From a virus, in the IMG/VR virus record IMGVR_UViG_3300032954_000033, positions 1 to 43,625 of that record: DNA of 43,625 bases, one strand, 5' to 3'. The notes under the pieces were generated by a model. That model was not told the origin of the DNA and ran no database searches. It saw only the letters and a list, made by a program, of their open reading frames with translations. The first letter of the stretch is position 1, and every line of letters starts with the position of its first letter. Positions 17,901-25,515 of this stretch are shown here, one piece after another. The position numbers and the translations under genes were made by a program.

Positions 17901-18359
17901 GGTTCTTACCCGAATCCTACCGTCGCGGCAAACGCTATCACGGGCGCGAAGATGGCCAACAACACCGTGACAGCCACGCAACTTGCCGCGCAGTATTCCA
18001 AGGGCTCCTGCACGGAAGCCTGGGGCGGCTCGGGAACCTCGCACGCGCTCACTTCCGGCGACGATGCGGTAGTGAACAACACCTGCTACAACGACTCTGG
18101 TGTAACACGGACCATCACGGCAGTGAAGTGCCGCAGCGACAACGGCTCCAACACCACGACGGTCAATCCGACATTCGGCTCGGCGGGCACGGGCACAACG
18201 ATTCTCTCCGGGGCGCTGACCTGCGGGAATAGCTACGCCTACAGTTCCAGCGGAACGGTATCGAACGCAAGCTGGACGACGGGTACAGGCATTGACCCAG
18301 CGATGGGCGGGACGCTCACGGGTACGAGCATTGCCGTAATTATCGAGTACACATTCTGA
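11904..18359 (+). CDS. Giant fibre-like protein (2151 residues) with Sec signal peptide
   Basis: ATG 11904 overlaps the previous TGA. The start is a textbook signal peptide (KR, Leu/Ala-rich core, PAFG before Q). Residues ~20-115 form a beta domain with ADGNGNFAFWAPPGNY, shared with the product at 22810. Fibre-type elements follow: FNSRTGAVSPATNDYNF with QGGTG (residues ~225-255), a central region resembling a right-handed beta-helix (residues ~740-1110), IPVGAGGTGATTLSG with LRGDGSC (residues ~1390-1450), and a GGDLTGSYPNPTVA collar-like unit near residue 1995. Thr/Ser/Gly-rich composition and many Cys fit an oxidising compartment. It is probably a receptor-binding fibre or adhesin. Export of a tail fibre is unusual. 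Confidence 0.75.
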   Translation: MKRLFQLAALLLFSVIPAFGQNNGSYHDIAWRFVQGFPNFPAPGATVTVCNYPVTNGQIPCTNLAQIYGGPTNSVVMSNPITADGNGNFAFWAPPGNYVLTITGSDIVPYAETITLSSVSSSNPLPMTIVVPAATMSFPGTNSAAYSILLNQNVTSTSISGTPQNGNLIKFHVCQPGVGGPYTFAFPSGFLNTTAIQTSGCTDETYSYDGNSGNWSQLTQPSGSPLGVISFNSRTGAVSPATNDYNFNQIAGTAAANQGGTGSASPATNGVAVSQGPSSPYLFLLPTNNGQCFMSDPTNYLINPPSYQTCPSSTGGSSVGAQGTVNAAGASAGSFAQTSIWDINGAGGTYFKGLNPYIDVTHPAFGGYIGPNYNAAATTCTMAASSTSASCASASDFLVGQGILVPHAGPAPVIATPQAPTVTPLFQVGSTTRSYCIADRDWFGGLTPCSAVGSTSTAPSSMALQSYSIASWSWNSSTNTMTITTSGNHNMPTTASGIISEPYAQVEIQAGTSSSGLCEGAFSLTAVPSGTTLQFQRNELTSNPNCSGGTLRIAPIIMLKWDSHYTYSVTAASCSAGQATISVSPVPLGPNGTWVIPNNVKAIISGVSDSHYNGTLGVAPATGVFTFGLNCSGVTNVGAGGTLSLVPGKAVKNHLVYACNGGSCALPTNAANYSLVGVEQGNDGYFLDRGWTVTAANVDLGDAPSTAPTTAINEWLDTTIATGGGTTSLTLANPSTNAVTSVGVWHDNVPNILAACATLPANSSASNGGHIIVPANGNLYYFFPIIANLDLTGNFGQTPKNCPGNMSIDFGSNPWLDGSILLGKGNALTGAVVGGGTNCQSTFYQMGSALTCMQGSSYPMIYFEPEQASSNFLKDLVANPQQAYQSGLFIDEQMNGDGTVSVRTDNFHVNGGIHTYPFVGRAGFGWFFNFGGFSNGGGNFSESIDATFQPLCGMPSYYPFIAPSLPYVLTTNHTYSFGTMKIDSCGQASGNFGNTTTFNDLLTESNSGPPIKVNLYPYGLAQLTINYANNADLTGGSSTPYLDVTNATIGSAAFNFIGCGTAVQPLLETNSGNPYSGIHLTMGLGCNGGIGYPPLAGVVYENLYRNQWKWNGMQFAMTNGGRLTAGQITTPAVAPTVTVTTSCTGFPPAGTYTYGVIAWDATSNPSAGTGGATTVGPASTSVTLNGTTQCASIAQPTLPTGTAYWGTARLSGPGSVDQVFISGVSSINAFVPVTTTTIVDQTAFTAGSVPSINSTGLQSVSAGNVTGNIQPLTINPLTDNTVPIGTNALHFTNLFLNTRTVATLPTASTNLGAVYVVTDGQSTTDCVSGSGSFQAWCRSNGTSWGPVGGAVGGSVTSFTAPSGSWPTWLVPTVTNGTTTPQLTVAASTIPVGAGGTGATTLSGVIKGNATSPFTVAAAGDISALWSGTCNNTTFLRGDGSCQAPPGGMVYPSGSGFAIVSGGSSWGTTLADPLTPTHGGSGLSNPAAHSFMVTEGVSNYNLITSPTTNGFYQCGFNVTASAAVDPTCALPGVPVNLLSGNYSLAYGDRASFQRESSTTTSTLTLPQVTGNTASNLPFVTANFNSANETLQANAADKIDGGSTGGTQTVLPGWAAFVYQDSTSAPGNWWSVLMPMLSALPSSCADSGGNHINFTASAGFTCGSTSSGGTPSFPLTVTGTVNSGGIPYFSSTTQESSSATLGAGAIVFGGGAGGAPTTGAGDFTYSSHTLSGGASAIFDLSAAASFKVPSSAACAPTTAALLCYDSTNNRFVGGNGTNTSYLPWFLSAPASLNLVEWNGTLGKQDDTGIATANVTQTTATPSANQICVYASTAKTCTPTTTLPTAAEPAHTGDMTNSVGSLVTTVAKINGGSYPTSAHVVGSNGSAQPTTSTRTDIDAITYAAGGGSANAQTVTLSPAVTSYTTGLTIRWKPTAANTNSTPTLSVNGLSAITIVKIGGAALSNSDLTTTAIATAIYDGTNFELQNPQTGQPATGTAGGDLTGSYPNPTVAANAITGAKMANNTVTATQLAAQYSKGSCTEAWGGSGTSHALTSGDDAVVNNTCYNDSGVTRTITAVKCRSDNGSNTTTVNPTFGSAGTGTTILSGALTCGNSYAYSSSGTVSNASWTTGTGIDPAMGGTLTGTSIAVIIEYTF

Positions 18360-20509
18360 TGAAGCGACTGATTCCAATTCTCCTATGGGCTTCGGTGGTG
18401 ATGGGACAGGACCAGACTATCACCGCTTCGTTCCCCATCGCGGCGGTTGCCGCCACCCCTTTCTTCGTCAGTGCAGTATCCAAGCAGCAAGTCAATTTGG
18501 GCACGAATCCATCAGGCCAGAATTCCTGCCCCAATGACACCATCTGCACGCCCTATGCTGAGGCGCTTCTATCCGGCAATATCGCCCTGGATTTCTATGC
18601 CTACTCGAATGCCACTTCGCTGTCGCTGACAGATGCAAACGACAAAAGCGACAGCTATACCTGCGCGAACGGTTCAAAGATTACCGATGGTTCCAACTTG
18701 TGGATTGGCTATTGCCTCGCAGCCACAACGACAGCCGGAGCGCACGTCAGCAAGGTGAACTTCACGACAGGGACGACGCTCTCTACCGTGCAGCCGACTT
18801 CCTGGGGCATGACCAACGGCGTGCTTGACGGGAGCATTGGTTCTTGCACGGGAAGCGGAACGACGACCATCAACTGTGGCAGCGTGACGACAACGGTGGC
18901 CAATGACCTCATCATCGCATTCGCCTGCACCGATGCGGCCCACACGTTCACAGCGGGAAGTGGCTATACACTGGCGGCAGTAAACGCGATTCAAGGCTGC
19001 GTCAGCGAGTACAAAATTGCCAGCGGCACAGGCAGCGTCACTCCTTCCATCACCGTGGATTCCTCGACCTCCTACACGGAGATCGTGTTGGCGCTGAAGG
19101 CTAACAACCAAGGCACGCAACCCTCTGCCACGCAATATCCGAACGGGTGGGTTTCACGTATCTGCTCTGAGAATAACACGACCGGGCTTGCCACGCGCAA
19201 GGTGCAGTGTCCGAACTCGGGTAATTTCCTGCTGGCTTCGGATGCTTTCGGCGCTGGACAAACCATCAGTTCCATCACCGATGCCACCAACTCGTTCTCG
19301 CAAATTAAGTGCGGAAATTCAGGCGGGACGGATGGATGGTACGTGGGCAACGCCAGCGCCGATACTTCGGGGATAATGACCTTCAACACGAACTCCACTG
19401 GAGATGGCACCTACACCGTCTATGACGTTTCGGGCGCTCCCTCGTCGCCAAACATTTCCTGTGCTTCCTACCCGAACGGAGCGCAGAGCGCCTCTAGCAC
19501 ACTGACCGTTTGGAATAACGGGACGAGCACTTACCAGTCGAACGACACAATCAGCATCATCCCCACGCCGACTGTCGGTTTGACGTTCGCTGTCGTCAGC
19601 CAGGCGCTCAACACATCCAAAGCCGCCGCGGCTCCTTCCTCATGTATTCACGATATGGCGACCTTCGGCGGGGAAGACTTGGATGGCCCGAGCGGAACGC
19701 CAGGCGATGAAAACAACGGCTGGATGCACTGCTCGATCTCAACCGGCGACAGCACACAGTACGCTTTCAGTGTGTCTTCAACCACGGAAACTGGCAACAC
19801 GTTCTCGGGGAGCGTATTCGGCGTCTATGGTTCCGGCGCAACAGCCATCATTGACGCGGCGAATACCAAGGCTGCTTCTGGTTCGACTCTCGATTTGACC
19901 GTCCATGCGACAAAATCAGGCGCGACGGGAATGGTGGGAATTGCTCACTACAACTCGACGCAACGCACGGTTTCGAGTGTGGCGTTCTCGAACGGCAGCG
20001 GCGGAACAAGCTCATTCACTCAATGCACATCCTGCGCCGTGACAACCACCTCAAACGGGCGCTCGACCATCTGGTATAACACGAACGAGCCTTCAGGAGC
20101 CACTACCATCCACATCGTCTTCAGCGGGACAGCCACGCAACTCGATGCGGCCTATATCGAAGTCTCAAAGGGAACCGGCTCATTTGCTGAGGATGCTGGT
20201 GGCAGCGTGGCGGGGGGCACCGGAAAGTCGAGTTCCGCCTGCGCCTCCACCGGGACATTCGATTGCGGAGCGTCCGTAACGACCACCGGAACGATTGATG
20301 TTGTCGGGGCGGTATTCAACTCCACAAACACCATTACTGCCTGCCCGCAATCGGCCAATGAGTTCATCTGGGCAAGCCTCGTCTGGAACAGCGGGAATGA
20401 CGGAGGATTCTGCGCTCTGTTGACCACTTCGGCATCGGCCCACAAGCCCATCGCAACCGACGCTGGTTCCGGGTCTACCTTCAACGAATCAACGGAGTCG
20501 CTCAAATGA
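18359..20509 (+). CDS. Secreted multi-domain beta-sandwich protein
   Basis: The start codon overlaps the previous stop (TGATG). The 716-residue product has a short signal peptide (KR, IPILLWASVV, MG before Q). At least three Ser/Thr/Gly-rich beta domains follow: residues ~40-250 (ending EIVLALKANN), ~265-400, and ~410-620 (ending AAYIEVSKGTG). Each carries paired Cys. The ANDLIIAF...FTAGSGYTL...EYKIASGTGS pattern resembles Ig-like or concanavalin-like surface domains common in soil bacterial secreted proteins (from memory). It lies in a translationally coupled run of signal-peptide genes, so an adhesion or surface-coat role shared with its neighbours is likely. Confidence 0.65.
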   Translation: MKRLIPILLWASVVMGQDQTITASFPIAAVAATPFFVSAVSKQQVNLGTNPSGQNSCPNDTICTPYAEALLSGNIALDFYAYSNATSLSLTDANDKSDSYTCANGSKITDGSNLWIGYCLAATTTAGAHVSKVNFTTGTTLSTVQPTSWGMTNGVLDGSIGSCTGSGTTTINCGSVTTTVANDLIIAFACTDAAHTFTAGSGYTLAAVNAIQGCVSEYKIASGTGSVTPSITVDSSTSYTEIVLALKANNQGTQPSATQYPNGWVSRICSENNTTGLATRKVQCPNSGNFLLASDAFGAGQTISSITDATNSFSQIKCGNSGGTDGWYVGNASADTSGIMTFNTNSTGDGTYTVYDVSGAPSSPNISCASYPNGAQSASSTLTVWNNGTSTYQSNDTISIIPTPTVGLTFAVVSQALNTSKAAAAPSSCIHDMATFGGEDLDGPSGTPGDENNGWMHCSISTGDSTQYAFSVSSTTETGNTFSGSVFGVYGSGATAIIDAANTKAASGSTLDLTVHATKSGATGMVGIAHYNSTQRTVSSVAFSNGSGGTSSFTQCTSCAVTTTSNGRSTIWYNTNEPSGATTIHIVFSGTATQLDAAYIEVSKGTGSFAEDAGGSVAGGTGKSSSACASTGTFDCGASVTTTGTIDVVGAVFNSTNTITACPQSANEFIWASLVWNSGNDGGFCALLTTSASAHKPIATDAGSGSTFNESTESLK

Positions 20510-22356
20510 AAAAGACATTCCTACTTTTCCTGCTCTGGGCGGCTCCGATTTTCGCGCAGCATACCTACTACATTTCCAAAACGAACGGGCTGGACACGCG
20601 GACGAGCACACAGGCGCAGTCCAAAGCCACCCCGTGGGCGCATCTGCCCGGCATGGCTGGGTGTACTTCAAATTGTGCATCCTATTCGCCCGTTGCCGGG
20701 GATCAGTTCATTCTCTACGGCGGCGATACGTGGGTTGCGGCGGATTTAGGAATAAACTGGACGTGGGCCGGAACAAGCGGCTCGCCTATTTACATCGGCG
20801 TGGACCAGACGTGGTACACGGGCGGCTCATGGGCACGTCCTAAGTTCGATTGCCAGAATACGCAGTGCTCCTCGAACCCGACTGGCAGTTTGGTCTGGCT
20901 CTCTAAAGACTGGGTGACTTTTGACAACGTGGAATTTGTCAATTTTCGGCAGACAACTGGCGGAATAAATCTCGTAGGCACTTATGGAACGAGCGATGAA
21001 GTAGAGCATTGCTACTTCCACGGGTGGTCCGCTACGGGTGGTCTTAGCAGCAACACTTTTGCCTTGAGCGACAACTGGACCGGGCCATCGGGAGGAGTTG
21101 GAACGAAATTCCATGACAACGTGATCGACGGCTCCGATGCCGGAGCGAATCAGGGAATTTTCGGCGGTGTTTATCACGGCTACTACGTTTACAACAACGT
21201 CATCCGGTATGTCTATAACGGGATGAATGGCAGCTTCAAATCCATCTACGGAAACCTCGTGGAACTCAATGTTGCCTCTGTTAGCGGCGACCACTGCAAC
21301 ATGATTAAAGTAGGTGGCTTGCTCGGGGGAGAACCGTCAACGCTCTGGGTCTACAACAACATCATTCGCAACGCCGGATGCAGTGGTGGGTCGAATCTCT
21401 ATGCCATCTCCGATGATTCCTGCCCGAGTTGCGTCTCCTACGTTTTCAACAACGTGGTCTATGGAAACTCTCTCAGCTTCGATCCCGCCATCACCATTGG
21501 AGGCAACACCTATAGCGGAACATACTACTACTGGAATAATACGGTGCAGTCCATCGGGGACTGCTTTTTCAACGGCAACTCTGGCAATCCCACGCAAATT
21601 GCCCACTACCAGAACAATCACTGCATCCAGCCGTCCGGCTCGGCAATCTGCGGGGGAACTTCCGGGATTCAGTGCATCAATGACGGCGGAAACCTGAAGC
21701 AAACCGACGCCCAGGCGGACGCGAATACCACGCCGCACTTTGACCAATACACGTCGAGCCAAACCTACGCCTACTCACCCGTGGCCTCAACGAACTCCAC
21801 GGTTGGCGGGGGAAACAATCTAACATCCTCATGCTCCACCGTTGGAATAGCCTTATGCAGCGACATGGCCTACGCCACCTACAACACCACGAATCATACC
21901 GTTGTGATGCGAACAGTGAATGCACGGCCTGGAAGCGGGGCGTGGGATGCGGGAGCGTATCAGTTCAGCGGAACCACGACTCCAGTAACTCCTACGTTCA
22001 CCCCAGCGAGTGGAGCCTCTTCCGCACCAATTATCGTTACCGTTTCTACTACGAGCGGAACGGTTATTTGTCACGGTACTACGAACCCTCCGGTCACAAA
22101 CGGTGCGGGAACTGGATGTACGACGGGGACGGCCATTACCACGAACTCCGGCACGAATTGTGTAGCTAGTTCGACCGTCTGTGGCGACTTCACAGTCACG
22201 ACTTCGCAGACGCAGTATGCCGTTGCTGGCCTGAACGCACAATCGGATTCAAGCGTGGCGAGCGCGGTGTACACAATCAATCCACCGGCAGTTGCACCAG
22301 GCGCCACGATCTTTGCGGGCGTCGCCATCTTAAAGGGAGAGGTGATAGTTCCATGA
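20506..22356 (+). CDS. Secreted right-handed beta-helix protein, depolymerase candidate
   Basis: The 616-residue product overlaps the previous stop by ATGA. It begins with KK and a hydrophobic core ending IFA before Q. Residues ~20-400 read as a parallel beta-helix: an opening YYISKTNGLDTRTS segment, GDQFILYGGDTW, then repeating short turns rich in N-N-x-V/I (YVYNNVIRY, WVYNNIIRN, YVFNNVVYGN, YYWNNTVQ). A C-terminal beta domain (residues ~495-600) with PTFTPASGASSAPIIVTVST is similar to chitobiase/hexosaminidase C-terminal modules. Beta-helix proteins in phages often bind or cleave polysaccharide. No catalytic residues can be assigned by eye. Confidence 0.7.
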   Translation: MKKTFLLFLLWAAPIFAQHTYYISKTNGLDTRTSTQAQSKATPWAHLPGMAGCTSNCASYSPVAGDQFILYGGDTWVAADLGINWTWAGTSGSPIYIGVDQTWYTGGSWARPKFDCQNTQCSSNPTGSLVWLSKDWVTFDNVEFVNFRQTTGGINLVGTYGTSDEVEHCYFHGWSATGGLSSNTFALSDNWTGPSGGVGTKFHDNVIDGSDAGANQGIFGGVYHGYYVYNNVIRYVYNGMNGSFKSIYGNLVELNVASVSGDHCNMIKVGGLLGGEPSTLWVYNNIIRNAGCSGGSNLYAISDDSCPSCVSYVFNNVVYGNSLSFDPAITIGGNTYSGTYYYWNNTVQSIGDCFFNGNSGNPTQIAHYQNNHCIQPSGSAICGGTSGIQCINDGGNLKQTDAQADANTTPHFDQYTSSQTYAYSPVASTNSTVGGGNNLTSSCSTVGIALCSDMAYATYNTTNHTVVMRTVNARPGSGAWDAGAYQFSGTTTPVTPTFTPASGASSAPIIVTVSTTSGTVICHGTTNPPVTNGAGTGCTTGTAITTNSGTNCVASSTVCGDFTVTTSQTQYAVAGLNAQSDSSVASAVYTINPPAVAPGATIFAGVAILKGEVIVP

Positions 22357-22760
22357 AAAAATGGCTGGCACTAATAGCGGTAGCATGTCTCTCAGGGTTC
22401 ATCGGGAGTTCCTTGTCGAGGGTCCACGCGCAGTCGGGGCAAGTTGTGTTCCTAGGAGCAGCGGCAGGAACGACACTCGCAGCCAACTGTCCTGCGGCTC
22501 CCGCCACGCCTAGTGTCTGCGTTGTCGGCTCGGCTGTGTACATCTGGCAAAGCTCCACGACGGGGTGGTTTGCCCCCCAGCCTCCCGCAGCGGGATCGAG
22601 CATCGCTTCCATTCAACTTTGTAACCTCGCTGGAGCGAATTGCGGCACCGCTCAGACTGGCCCGAACGTCGTCCTGAAAGTGCCCCAGTCGGTAGCCGTC
22701 ACCGTAGGCAACCCGAGCGTCACAGCCACGCAGGGAGCAGTAAGCGCCACGCTTCAGTAA
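22353..22760 (+). CDS. Small secreted protein
   Basis: This 135-residue protein overlaps the preceding stop by ATGA. The signal peptide has KK, a Leu/Ala/Ile core and SRVHA before Q. The mature part (~107 residues) is Ala/Val/Pro-rich with four Cys (two after the signal, two in LCNLAGANC), probably forming disulfides after export. Segments such as VYIWQSSTTGWFAPQ look like a short beta domain. It ends the coupled run that starts at 11904. No family is recognised. Confidence 0.6.
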   Translation: MKKWLALIAVACLSGFIGSSLSRVHAQSGQVVFLGAAAGTTLAANCPAAPATPSVCVVGSAVYIWQSSTTGWFAPQPPAAGSSIASIQLCNLAGANCGTAQTGPNVVLKVPQSVAVTVGNPSVTATQGAVSATLQ

Positions 22761-22809
22761 CGGAATCTCGAATTTGGCGCACTTTATTTCAAACTGGTAG
22801 ACTTCAGGT

Positions 22810-24057
22810 ATGAAGCGTTTCCTACTTACTCTTGTTTTCCTCTTCTCACTGAGCGGCGGCCTCCACGCTCAGAACGCTTACTATTCCGACCACGCTTTCC
22901 GTTACAACACCGGCTTCCCAGCGTACCCCGCAGCGAGCGCAGTAATCAGCGTTTGTCAGTTCACGGCCATCGGTCTCCCTTGCACGCCCCTCGCTCCTAT
23001 CTGCTCCGGCCCCAACGACACTCTCTGCCAGAGTCCGAATCCCTTCAACGCCGACAACAACGGGAACTTCGGCTTCTGGGCTTCTCCTGGAAATTACATC
23101 GTTACGATCACTGGAGCCAATGTAAGTGGCTACACACTCACAGTATCGATTCCCATCGGCGCGGGTTTCTCAGGAACATTCCCGGGGAACATAACATTCA
23201 GCGGGAACCTCACGTTCACCGGGACGAACACGCACTCAGGGGCGGAGACCTTCAACGGGGGTATCACGACTTCCTCTCTCACCGTTCCTTCTCTCTCTGG
23301 CTGTCTCCAGGCCGGCGCGGGAGGAGTTATCACCTCCATCGGTTCCAGTTGCGGGAGTTCCGGCGGCAGCGTCACCGTCACGGGCTCACCCTCACCGGGA
23401 AATCTTTCCATTTTCTCCAGTGGAACTTCCATCACCAACGGAGACCTCTCTGGCGACGTGTCCACCAGCGGAACCACCACCACAGTCGTCAATGCAGTCC
23501 ACGGTGTTTCTTACCCTTCCGGCCCATCAACCAACACTGTTCCCATTGTCACAGCCTCGAACTCCGTCGCCTACGTTTCTATCCCTAACTGTTCTGCGCT
23601 GGCTTACAATACCTCCACCTCTTCCTTCTCCTGCGGCAACGGAGGATCCGTTCTTCAGAGCTTCACTAATCGGAATCTAGCCTCAGCCGTTAGCGTATCC
23701 GCGGGGACTCCCACGACCATCGACGGTATTTCCGTGACCATGCCGAGCAGTGGTGGACCGTTCCGTGTGCGTGTGAACTATTGGTACTACGAGACTGGAG
23801 GAGGGAACTTCGGCTGCTGGGCTACGGACGTAATCTCGGGAATCGAAACGCATTCCTTTGCAGGGTACGGTTCCTATCCCAACAACTCGAAAGGCGGCTG
23901 CAATTCCTCTGGGTTATCCCCTGTGACCTACACCGCCGGTCAAACTGTCACTTTCCGCACAAAGATGAGCAACGGTGGCAGTGCGACGGTACAGACCACG
24001 AATCCCTACGGCAACTTTCCAAGTGCCATGCAAGTCGAAGTATTTGCGAGTAACTGA
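22810..24057 (+). CDS. Secreted fibre-like protein, paralogue of the giant protein's N-terminus
   Basis: The 415-residue product has a signal peptide (KR, LLTLVFLFSL, LHA before Q). Residues ~21-115 match the N-terminal domain of the 2151-residue protein: GFPxxPAxxA, a Cys at the same place, PCT.LA, SPNPFNADNNGNFGFWASPGNY. The middle is Thr/Ser/Gly-rich with fibre-like GNLTFTGTNTHSGAETFNGG. The C-terminal ~130 residues form a separate beta domain with FRVRVNYWYYETGGG and paired Cys. This layout (shared head, different tip) is typical of alternative fibre or adhesin modules. A short 49-base gap precedes it, with no clear Shine-Dalgarno site. Confidence 0.7.
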   Translation: MKRFLLTLVFLFSLSGGLHAQNAYYSDHAFRYNTGFPAYPAASAVISVCQFTAIGLPCTPLAPICSGPNDTLCQSPNPFNADNNGNFGFWASPGNYIVTITGANVSGYTLTVSIPIGAGFSGTFPGNITFSGNLTFTGTNTHSGAETFNGGITTSSLTVPSLSGCLQAGAGGVITSIGSSCGSSGGSVTVTGSPSPGNLSIFSSGTSITNGDLSGDVSTSGTTTTVVNAVHGVSYPSGPSTNTVPIVTASNSVAYVSIPNCSALAYNTSTSSFSCGNGGSVLQSFTNRNLASAVSVSAGTPTTIDGISVTMPSSGGPFRVRVNYWYYETGGGNFGCWATDVISGIETHSFAGYGSYPNNSKGGCNSSGLSPVTYTAGQTVTFRTKMSNGGSATVQTTNPYGNFPSAMQVEVFASN

Positions 24058-24058
24058 G

Positions 24059-24295
24059 ATGACCCCCGAACAGTCGCAAACATTGATCGACACAGTAGCC
24101 CGAATCGACACACGAATGGAAATGCTCATCGCCAATGGCGGGTCTAAGGGAATGGTTCCGGAGTTACAGAGAACCGTTTCAAAACACGCGGATCAAATTG
24201 CTTTCTGGCGCGGCGCGATAGCCATTCTCGCATTCCTGCTCATGTTCCTCGGAACCGCATTCGCTGGGCACATCTGGCTTGGAGGGGGGCACTAA
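24059..24295 (+). CDS. Small membrane protein, XhlA/holin-like
   Basis: This 78-residue protein starts at ATG 24059, just after the previous TGA. The N-terminal ~48 residues form an amphipathic helix (TLIDTVARIDTRMEM then ELQRTVSKHADQIAFW), followed by one transmembrane segment (AIAILAFLLMFLGTAF) and a short polar end. This coiled coil plus single-span layout is that of XhlA-like accessory holins. It could equally be a membrane anchor for the fibre-like proteins before it. Position away from the endolysin (36404) leaves this open. Confidence 0.6.
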   Translation: MTPEQSQTLIDTVARIDTRMEMLIANGGSKGMVPELQRTVSKHADQIAFWRGAIAILAFLLMFLGTAFAGHIWLGGGH

Positions 24296-25027
24296 ATGCC
24301 TGTAATCCCTGGAACTTGGCAAATCACTTATGGAGACGTAACCTCCCGCGTTCGCTCTTGTCTCAACGACGACGGCGGACAAATCTGGACCGACGCCGTT
24401 CTCCAGAACCACATCCGCGATGCATACACGTGGGTCTACAACGAGTGCGTGAAAATTTGCGATGTGGATTTCGAGAAGGTCACGGCTCCTGGGGGAGACA
24501 TCCAATACAATCCCACCGTCCCAGGTTCCGAACAGGACCTCGGCGCCGGCAACATGCTCCCCGCCGACCTATATCGTCCTTTGGATCTCCAGTACCGGGC
24601 GAATACGCAAGAAGAGTGGCAAGCAGTGAACCGTCGGGACCGTCTCCCCGAGCGCGCGACGCAGATTCCTGAGAGAATATACGAGTGGGAGTGGCGGAAT
24701 CGGTCGATCTGGGTCATCTCTGCCAACCAGCCGGGACTATTGAGAATTCGTTACCTCGCTCTTCTCCCTCAGCTTTCCATCGCCCCGGACCCTGTGCTCA
24801 TCACCAACGTCCTTGAGGCAATGGCCCACCGCGCGGCGTACTACGCGTACAAACGCCGCGGGCAGATTCCGTTGTCACAATCGGAGAAGGCCGATGCTTC
24901 GGAGTTCATGAACCAAATTCTCGATTACCTCGTTCTCAACGATCAGAATGTTGTGAGACGAGGAACGAGATTCGGGGACGCCATGTCGGACGGCGACATA
25001 ACGAACCGCACAACATTTTTCGGTTAG
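24296..25027 (+). CDS. Adaptor / tail tubular A-like head-to-tail protein
   Basis: The 243-residue protein directly abuts the previous gene. It opens with YGDVTSRVRSCLNDDGGQIWTDAVLQNHIRDAYTWVYNEC, a helical start with an early Asp-rich turn as in phage adaptor proteins. A beta portion around MLPADLYRPLDLQYR and IRYLALLPQL follows, then a C-terminal helical bundle (EAMAHRAAYYAYKRR). Length and its place shortly before a ~990-residue nozzle-like gene match tail tubular A/adaptor genes of podoviruses, which dock the tail to the portal. The call rests on context and fold pattern. Confidence 0.6.
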   Translation: MPVIPGTWQITYGDVTSRVRSCLNDDGGQIWTDAVLQNHIRDAYTWVYNECVKICDVDFEKVTAPGGDIQYNPTVPGSEQDLGAGNMLPADLYRPLDLQYRANTQEEWQAVNRRDRLPERATQIPERIYEWEWRNRSIWVISANQPGLLRIRYLALLPQLSIAPDPVLITNVLEAMAHRAAYYAYKRRGQIPLSQSEKADASEFMNQILDYLVLNDQNVVRRGTRFGDAMSDGDITNRTTFFG

Positions 25028-25042
25028 TCAAGGAGAACAAGA

Positions 25043-25456
25043 ATGGCTATCAGCTACAGAATCACTTCGATCGTTGAGGAGGACCGTTATGTCTCGGTCT
25101 TCGGTCAACTCGTTTTTACGGGTAACTACCCTACTGGCGGTGACTCACTCTCAAACGCCGCCGGTGCCGTAGCACCTGAAGTCCTTCCCCCTTCCGGCCC
25201 GTCGAACACCGCTTCCATGCCCGTGTTCCTAAACGGACAGACGGTGGTACACGTCTCCCGGCAGCCCTTCGTGTGGAACGTGGCCATTGAGTCCGGTTAC
25301 AGCCCCGTCCTCATCCCCGGCTCCGGTTCCTTCAACTTCAAGATCAAGTTGTGGGATCCCGCGACGAAGGCGGAATTGGCGGCCGGCGCGTACCCCGCGA
25401 GCGTGACGGGGGGCGTCTACAATACGCTCGAAGTTCGGTTCAAGAAGAACATTTAG
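25043..25456 (+). CDS. Small beta-rich virion-type protein
   Basis: The 137-residue protein begins at ATG 25043 behind AAGGAG. Alternating hydrophobic beta strands (YVSVFGQLVFTGNY, PFVWNVAIESGYSPVLIPG, FNFKIKLWD) and Gly/Pro turns indicate an all-beta fold. It lies between adaptor-like and nozzle-like genes, with a transferred HNH gene now inserted after it. A minor tail or connector role is likely. No family is recognised. Confidence 0.55.
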   Translation: MAISYRITSIVEEDRYVSVFGQLVFTGNYPTGGDSLSNAAGAVAPEVLPPSGPSNTASMPVFLNGQTVVHVSRQPFVWNVAIESGYSPVLIPGSGSFNFKIKLWDPATKAELAAGAYPASVTGGVYNTLEVRFKKNI

Positions 25457-25474
25457 AATCAACAACTTACGGGT

Positions 25475-25510
25475 CTTCTCTTCTGTGTTATAATAAAACA
25501 GAAGGAGAAG
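25475..25510 (+). promoter_or_regulatory. RBS-sequestering hairpin with internal TATAAT before HNH gene
   Basis: Bases 25475-25486 (CTTCTCTTCTGT) pair with 25498-25510 (ACAGAAGGAGAAG) with one bulged G, giving a 12-pair stem and an 11-base loop. The AAGGAG ribosome site of the HNH gene (25502-25507) is in the 3' arm, so read-through RNA from the virion operon should hide it. The loop holds TATAAT (25489-25494). An RNA begun from that box, around 25501, would lack the 5' arm and leave the site free. No good -35 element is visible 16-17 bases upstream. Confidence 0.65.
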
Positions 25511-25515
25511 AGGCA

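Noticed and set aside
22774-22803. Promoter TTGGCG-18-TAGACT before 22810
   Set aside because: Matches are only four of six in each box and a start would be at or after the ATG, leaving no leader.
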